Assembly (NCBI GenBank): GCA_963971305.1
Contig: OZ020305.1
Span: forward strand, 6,295,001-6,359,000
Direction: 5' to 3'
DNA: 64,000 nucleotides
From: Arcuatula senhousia
Lineage: Eukaryota; Mollusca; Bivalvia; Mytilida; Mytilidae
Shown: positions 59,582 through 64,000 of the stretch, piece after piece
How positions within the stretch are numbered: the stretch's first letter is position 1
Layout of the letters: the number at the start of each line of letters is the position of its first letter
Notes under the pieces: model-generated
Seen by the model: only the letters and a program-made list of their open reading frames with translations
Database searches by the model: none
Told to the model about the DNA's origin: nothing
Program-made: the position numbers and the translations under genes

Positions 59582-59902
59582 CTGGGCCCGTTTCTGGGCA
59601 AATGTTACATTGATTTAACAATAAAAACATAACATGTACAAAGACATTACAACGATAATGGTGTTCTTTAATTTGCTGTCACAGAATCAGAACCTGTACA
59701 AAATATATGACATGGAGGATGAAATTCATTTTTATGCAGATGTATAAAACATAAGAATAATAGGTCAACCTATAACGTTTCCAAATTTTGGCAATTTTGA
59801 AAATAATTATTGATCCTCATGCAGATCCTTCCAGCCACTGCTAAATTCATCATAGACTTTTCAAATTAATCAGGAAATGTTACGTATTATTGTAGTCATT
59901 TT

Positions 59903-60480
59903 TGTCTCGCTTGCCACGAATAGTCGCGGAAGGCGAGACATAAGTATTACTTTAAGTATTACTTTCCGGTGGCGGCGACGGCGGCGTAAACTTTTTTGTA
60001 AAACTTTTGCAGAAAATGAATTTCTTTTAAAAAGTTTAATAGCTAGGCGTCTGATATATGGTATACAGACATGCGTCATGCCGTGTGACGCTGATCCCAT
60101 TTATATGCTACACTGACTCTGTGAATTCAATCTTTTTTTTTCAGACCGTAAACTTTTTTGTAAGACTTTAGTAGAGAATGAATTTCTTATAAAGAATAAT
60201 AGCTAGGCTCCTGATATTTGGTATACAGACAAATGAGGTTATGGTCTATAGAACTGGCACCATGCCATTTTACCCTAAACCATTTTCACACTCCATTGAC
60301 ACTGTGAACTTAGGTTTTTTTCAGACCGTAAACTTTTTTGTAAGACTTTTATGGAAAATGAATTTCTTGAAAAATGTAATAGCTAGGCATCTTAGATTAA
60401 GGATATAGATGAATTAGTTTAGGTTGTTTTCGTCTTTCACCATGTCATCTGACCTTGACCTCATTTTTACACTAAATGAT
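59903..60480 (+). mobile_element. Hairpin-headed element with three 160-180 bp cores
   Basis: The head hairpin has TGTCTCGC against GCGAGACA (59903-59940), then a GGCGGCGACGGCGGCG run. Core landmarks GTAAACTTTTTTGTAA start at 59986, 60148 and 60328, and AATAGCTAGGC follows in each. It is the same head type as 47244-47939 in mirror orientation. The tail is not clearly defined. Confidence 0.72.
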
Positions 60481-60769
60481 TGTTAATATTGTTTCAGTTT
60501 TTGTGTGTGTTCAGTCTCTTATGTTAAGCCTGTTTCTCAAAGACTTTGCTAGCTTGAATCAATCTACAGAGTCAAAAAAGCTCCAATTTATATGTATGGT
60601 TAGATGGAGACTCGGGAAGACAGTTCACTTAACCCAAATGAACAGAACACAAAACAATGTAAACATCTTATTGATGTTATTGTATAATGATCATGCCTTA
60701 GAATAAATGGTTAACAAACCAACATATTTACCAAAACCTCTCAAACAACTTAAGATTTATCACCATAAC

Positions 60770-61400
60770 ACCAGAAGGTGTAGAAACACTGTTGGAAAAA
60801 ATAAATCCGTCTAAGGCAACTGGTCCAGATGAGATACCTGCTTGCATACTTTACGTGTATGTCTGTGAATTTGCCCCCCTCCCCCCATCTTGCTTATTTC
60901 TTTCACATTTCAATTAGTAAAGTGAAATGTAATATGATTGGGAACAAGCAAATGTCATCCCTGTCTTTAAAAAGGGTGACAAATATCTTCCAAGCAACTA
61001 TCGCCCTGTTTCCCTCACCTCATCTGTTGCAAGGTTATTGAACACGTTGTAGTTTCAAATGTAGTTAAACATCTTGAGCTCTATGATATCCTTGTAGATT
61101 GTCAACACGGGTTTAGGTCCAAGCGTAAATAAAGAATTTAGTTAGTTAGTTAGTAGTTGTGAAACACAACTAGTTTCACTCACTCATGAACTCACCAACA
61201 ACCTCCACTCAGACATGCAGGCAGACCTCATTATCCTTGATTTCAGTCTCTAAGGCGTTTGATAAGGTGCCCCACAAGAGACTCCTTTGCATGCTGGAAT
61301 TATATCCTCCACACTGAAATGGATTAAGTCTTTTCTCCATAACAGAATGCAGCAAGCTCAGGCCTGGCCCCCCTTTATTTTTAGTATTCATAAATGATCT
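60770..61400 (+). pseudogene. Decayed LINE reverse-transcriptase domain
   Basis: In shifting plus-strand frames one can read INPSKATGPDEIPA (the entry motif of the domain), then VIPVFKKGDKYLPSNYRPVS, a QHGFRSKR block, DFSKAFDKVPHKRLL (catalytic motif A) and FINDLP. The YxDD-type motif was not found. At least three frame changes and an internal rearrangement (a TTAGTTAGTTAG stretch at 61140) interrupt it. The motif set points to a CR1/Jockey-like non-LTR retrotransposon. Non-functional. Confidence 0.85.
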
Positions 61401-61955
61401 TCCTGTACCCATGTGAGCTCCTGATTCGGAAAATAGAATTATGTTATGAAATATTATTTTGGGCAAAATTATCTTAGGCCAAAACAGGGATTAAATAAAA
61501 CTGATCCCTGGCCAAAACAAAAACATGTTTGCTCCCTGTTCCCCTACCAACCCTATTTTTGTCATGCCTACCCTAACTTTTGCTTTAGCACCGTTAATTA
61601 AACTTAAAAATTCTACTACAATTTACTTAAAAATTCAAAGTGAGATTCGTGAATATAAAATTTTTGTGTATCCGATTTGCATGGACAAATTTAAGGATTT
61701 TGATTGTTTGGTTTTAAGATGTATAAAATTGGATCATATATGTCACTCTTAAAAAAAAATAAACAGACTATATTTTGGCGTATGCATAAATATATATGAC
61801 CACAAACTTAATGGGTACCTTTAAGAGGCTTTATCGAACGGTTTATCCCTACCACCAATAAAATGACATCATGACAGATGGCGTCTAGTTCATTGACTTG
61901 GAGAAAAATCACATGAGGGTGGATCAATTTGTGTGTATAAATTCAAAACCAAATT

Positions 61956-62213
61956 ATGACAGCTTCAGCAGGAGTTGCAGAAGAAAAGCTGGACCTGCTC
62001 AGTTTGACAGATGACGAAGAAAATGACGATTCTGACTATGAATCAGCCCTTCCCGAGCTGCAGGGTGTTCTTTCAAAATGGACTAATTATTTACACGGTT
62101 GGCAAGACCGCTTCATTGTCCTAAAAGAAGGGACGCTGAGTTATTATAAGTCAGAAAATGACACATCTTTTGGCTGCAGAGGAGCAGTTAGTCTCTCAAA
62201 GGCCAATGTCATT
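61956..62213 (+). CDS. CERT1: Ceramide transfer protein (CERT/STARD11) homologue, first coding exon only
   Basis: 86 codons from ATG to a 5' splice site (GTCATT|GTTAGT at 62213/62214), phase 0. After an acidic, Ser-containing leader (residues 14-32, [12 protein letters not shown]), the PH domain begins with [20 protein letters not shown] (37-56), LSYYKSE and [12 protein letters not shown], very close to the same stretch of animal CERT. Known role: the PH domain binds PI4P at the trans-Golgi, and a distant START domain carries ceramide from the ER to the Golgi. The remaining PH, serine-rich, FFAT and START parts must lie beyond 64000; I found no further exon in 62214-64000. The family is confident because this sub-sequence is characteristic of CERT, but the identity rests on one exon. 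Confidence 0.9.
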
Positions 62214-62654
62214 GTTAGTATAATGTTTCTCATCAATTAATTTGTACATGTACTGTCATGTACAATGTCAATGTATTTTTAGTATTTATTTTTCTAGAAA
62301 GTAATCTCAATCAAAACAAACTTTTCTCCTTTCGGGTTTGACACATTTTGTAGGTCAGGTCCGTGCATTTATCATTTATTGAATAGACCTCTTGTTTGTA
62401 GAGTCTCCCTTTCGACCAGCAATAGACCGATTAATAATTGACAAAAGCAACATAAAAAATAAAAAAATAAAAGATAAACGTCAGAATAGAAAAAAAGTAA
62501 ATATGGAATGATAAAATAAGCTTTTAAACGACAGATAATTCGGTCCAGGCCAGCAATTAATAAAAGAACTTTAATTGCAGACAAGGAATATTAAAAGGTA
62601 TATAAACTAAAGCAATAAAAAAATATTTATACAGTTATTTAGTTAGGCACTGGC

Positions 62655-62680
62655 TAGGTTTACACAGCTGTGTAAACCTA
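62655..62680. repeat. Perfect 26-bp palindrome in CERT intron 1
   Basis: TAGGTTTACACAG is followed directly by its exact reverse complement with no loop. Its role is unknown; it could be a chance palindrome, a cruciform or a protein-binding site. Confidence 0.85.
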
Positions 62681-62902
62681 AGAAAACATTAGGTACATAC
62701 ATGTATATACATGTACATGTAAACAAAATTTGACATTATGTGAATATTTATAACTGTAAATTGTAACACACACTATAATTTTCTTTTCTGATGACATTTG
62801 CCTCTTTTATTTACTTACAAATCAATTTTGTAAAAGTGAGATTTTTTGGATTAAGAACTTCCCTTATGAGATCTGATTCATTCATGTTGTTATCGAACAA
62901 AT

Positions 62903-63382
62903 CTTAAAAAGTTTCCTGTCTCAATGTATTATATTTTGGACATTTTAAAATAAAGTGGTGTTCATTTTCGATTTCAGTTTTACAGAACTTACAAAAACAT
63001 CTGTCACTGGATATTTTATTATAAAGACCAACCTCTATTTCAAAGGAATGAGCACTGATTCTAATTTTGGTCAGTTCTGCTCGTAGTGTTTTAGAGAGGG
63101 GAAGTTGAAGATATTTTTGTAATTCAAATCTATTTACATTTTTTTTTGTACATCATAGATGTTAGAATAAAAGAAAAGTTCACCTTGTTTCTTAAGTTTA
63201 ATATTTTCTAAACTGATTTTTAATTTACTTGTATAGTACTCTTTGAGTTTTTGTTTAACAATTTTATCTGATATATCCTGAGATATAATATCAAGTTTTT
63301 TTCTTAAGAAGTTCAACCGTTTTGCAAATCCAATAATAATAGATACAAATGTACATACATGTAGATAGCAGTAAAATATCAA
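62903..63382 (-). pseudogene. LINE remnant with single-base frameshift (CERT intron 1)
   Basis: The minus-strand frame from 63382 reads to about 63137 and then breaks at an A9 run; reading continues one frame over through LSKTLRAELTKIRISAHSFE, IEVGLYNKISSDRCFCKFC and ENEHHFILKCPKY down to a stop near 62903. This is the C-terminal zinc-knuckle part of a non-LTR reverse transcriptase, better preserved than the other remnants. Confidence 0.72.
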
Positions 63383-63451
63383 GATTTCTGAGAGAACAGA
63401 AATCGTTTATTTCACTCAGTGAAATAACTGAAAACACAGGAAATTTTATTT

Positions 63452-63938
63452 AAAGGACTAGAGCCACGAACCCCCATATTTGGCCCTGTTAATACCCAAA
63501 TATCAAAATTGGTTTGTTTTACACCAAAATTTGTGTATGTATAGCTGGATGTCTGTGTTAAAAGAGAAAAGAATTGATTATGGTGTATAAATGAATTTCC
63601 AAGTACACTAAGTCTTCAAAATAGCCTAAATCAGTGATTTTTTTCTTTTTTTTTGGCCAAAATGACTTGTTTTCAGTCACAATTTTGTGATTTTCTATGT
63701 GGCGCCACCCCTCGCCCATTGAAATTTTTGTTGAAATATGAAGAAAATAATGTATTTATAAAATTTAAGCAAAAATATTTATGGGCGAGGGGTGACGCCA
63801 CATAGAAAATCATTGATTTTGATTTGTAACAAGTCATCATTCAAGACTACATGGCCACAAAAATCTTATCTAACAAATGAATTTGAAAAAATGGCCCGAT
63901 TTGGGGCCCAATATGAGGGTTCGTGGCTTTAGTCCTTT
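63452..63938. mobile_element. 487-bp fold-back element (CERT intron 1)
   Basis: The outer ends AAAGGACTAGAGCCACGAAC and GTTCGTGGCTTTAGTCCTTT are inverted with one mismatch. An inner inverted pair, TTCTATGTGGCGCCACCCC (63693 on) against GGGGTGACGCCACATAGAA (ending 63807), lies nearer the centre. No secure target-site duplication. No coding capacity. Confidence 0.8.
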
Positions 63939-64000
63939 GATTAACTGTTATTTGGCGGTACTTATAACAGTGTCTATTACATAAAAAAACATTACACCTG

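Noticed and set aside
60476..60706. Plus-strand frame between the tandem-core element and the LINE remnant
   Set aside because: No recognisable motif and no splice support.
1..64000. CRISPR arrays, prokaryotic operons, integrated phage or virus genes, tRNA or rRNA genes
   Set aside because: Regular repeats here are minisatellites without unique spacers; no Shine-Dalgarno-linked gene strings, no capsid-, integrase- or envelope-like frames, and no cloverleaf with proper A and B boxes was seen by eye.

Overview
This window looks like nuclear DNA of a bivalve mollusc, most likely a mussel (Mytilus-like). The grounds are AT-rich sequence, short exons with canonical GT-AG introns, metazoan gene families, and a dense load of short inverted-repeat and tandem-core elements of the kind known from bivalves. 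No bacterial operon, phage, CRISPR array or viral gene is visible. The species assignment is inference.

Four protein-coding genes can be supported. (1) 14392-21829, plus strand: a six-exon nicotinic acetylcholine receptor alpha-type subunit; the exons join in frame to 491 codons. (2) 30655-39137, minus strand: an eleven-exon SLC17-family anion transporter related to vesicular glutamate transporters and sialin; the exons join in frame to 518 codons. (3) 52812-54257, minus strand: an uninterrupted LARP6 reading frame of 481 codons. (4) 61956-62213, plus strand: the first coding exon of a CERT-type ceramide transfer protein, whose remaining exons lie beyond the right edge. They are unrelated neighbours: synaptic reception, organic-anion transport, RNA binding and sphingolipid transport.

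The rest is intergenic or intronic and largely repeat-built. 1-660 is a 42-bp minisatellite. 4266-8145 and 9881-11255 are two copies of one duplicated segment; the left copy carries two insertions (about 2.2 kb and 0.3 kb) that the right copy lacks. 22645-27812 is bounded by inverted arms of about 575 bp. Several elements have a hairpin head, tandem cores of about 146-180 bp, a short microsatellite and a hairpin tail (12668-13095, 24949-26083, 28824-29630, 47244-47939, 59903-60480, and a version without cores at 43926-44008). DNA-transposon-like elements with visible target-site duplications occur at 6092-6282 (8 bp), 34730-34944 (10 bp), 36893-37100 and 44901-45155 (TTA), 39343-41675 (10 bp), 43220-43518 and 45819-46117 (TA, two copies with no difference seen) and 48752-48901 (about 7 bp). 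Decayed LINE reverse-transcriptase pieces lie at 8878-8941, 9572-9817, 59315-59581, 60770-61400 and 62903-63382.

I found no clearly new molecular system. The most informative parts are the natural empty-site comparison in the duplicated segment, the candidate non-autonomous Mutator-like element just upstream of the transporter, and a recurring design in which short terminal-inverted-repeat elements carry several internal copies of a 10-16 bp sub-repeat. All coordinates and splice sites were read by eye.
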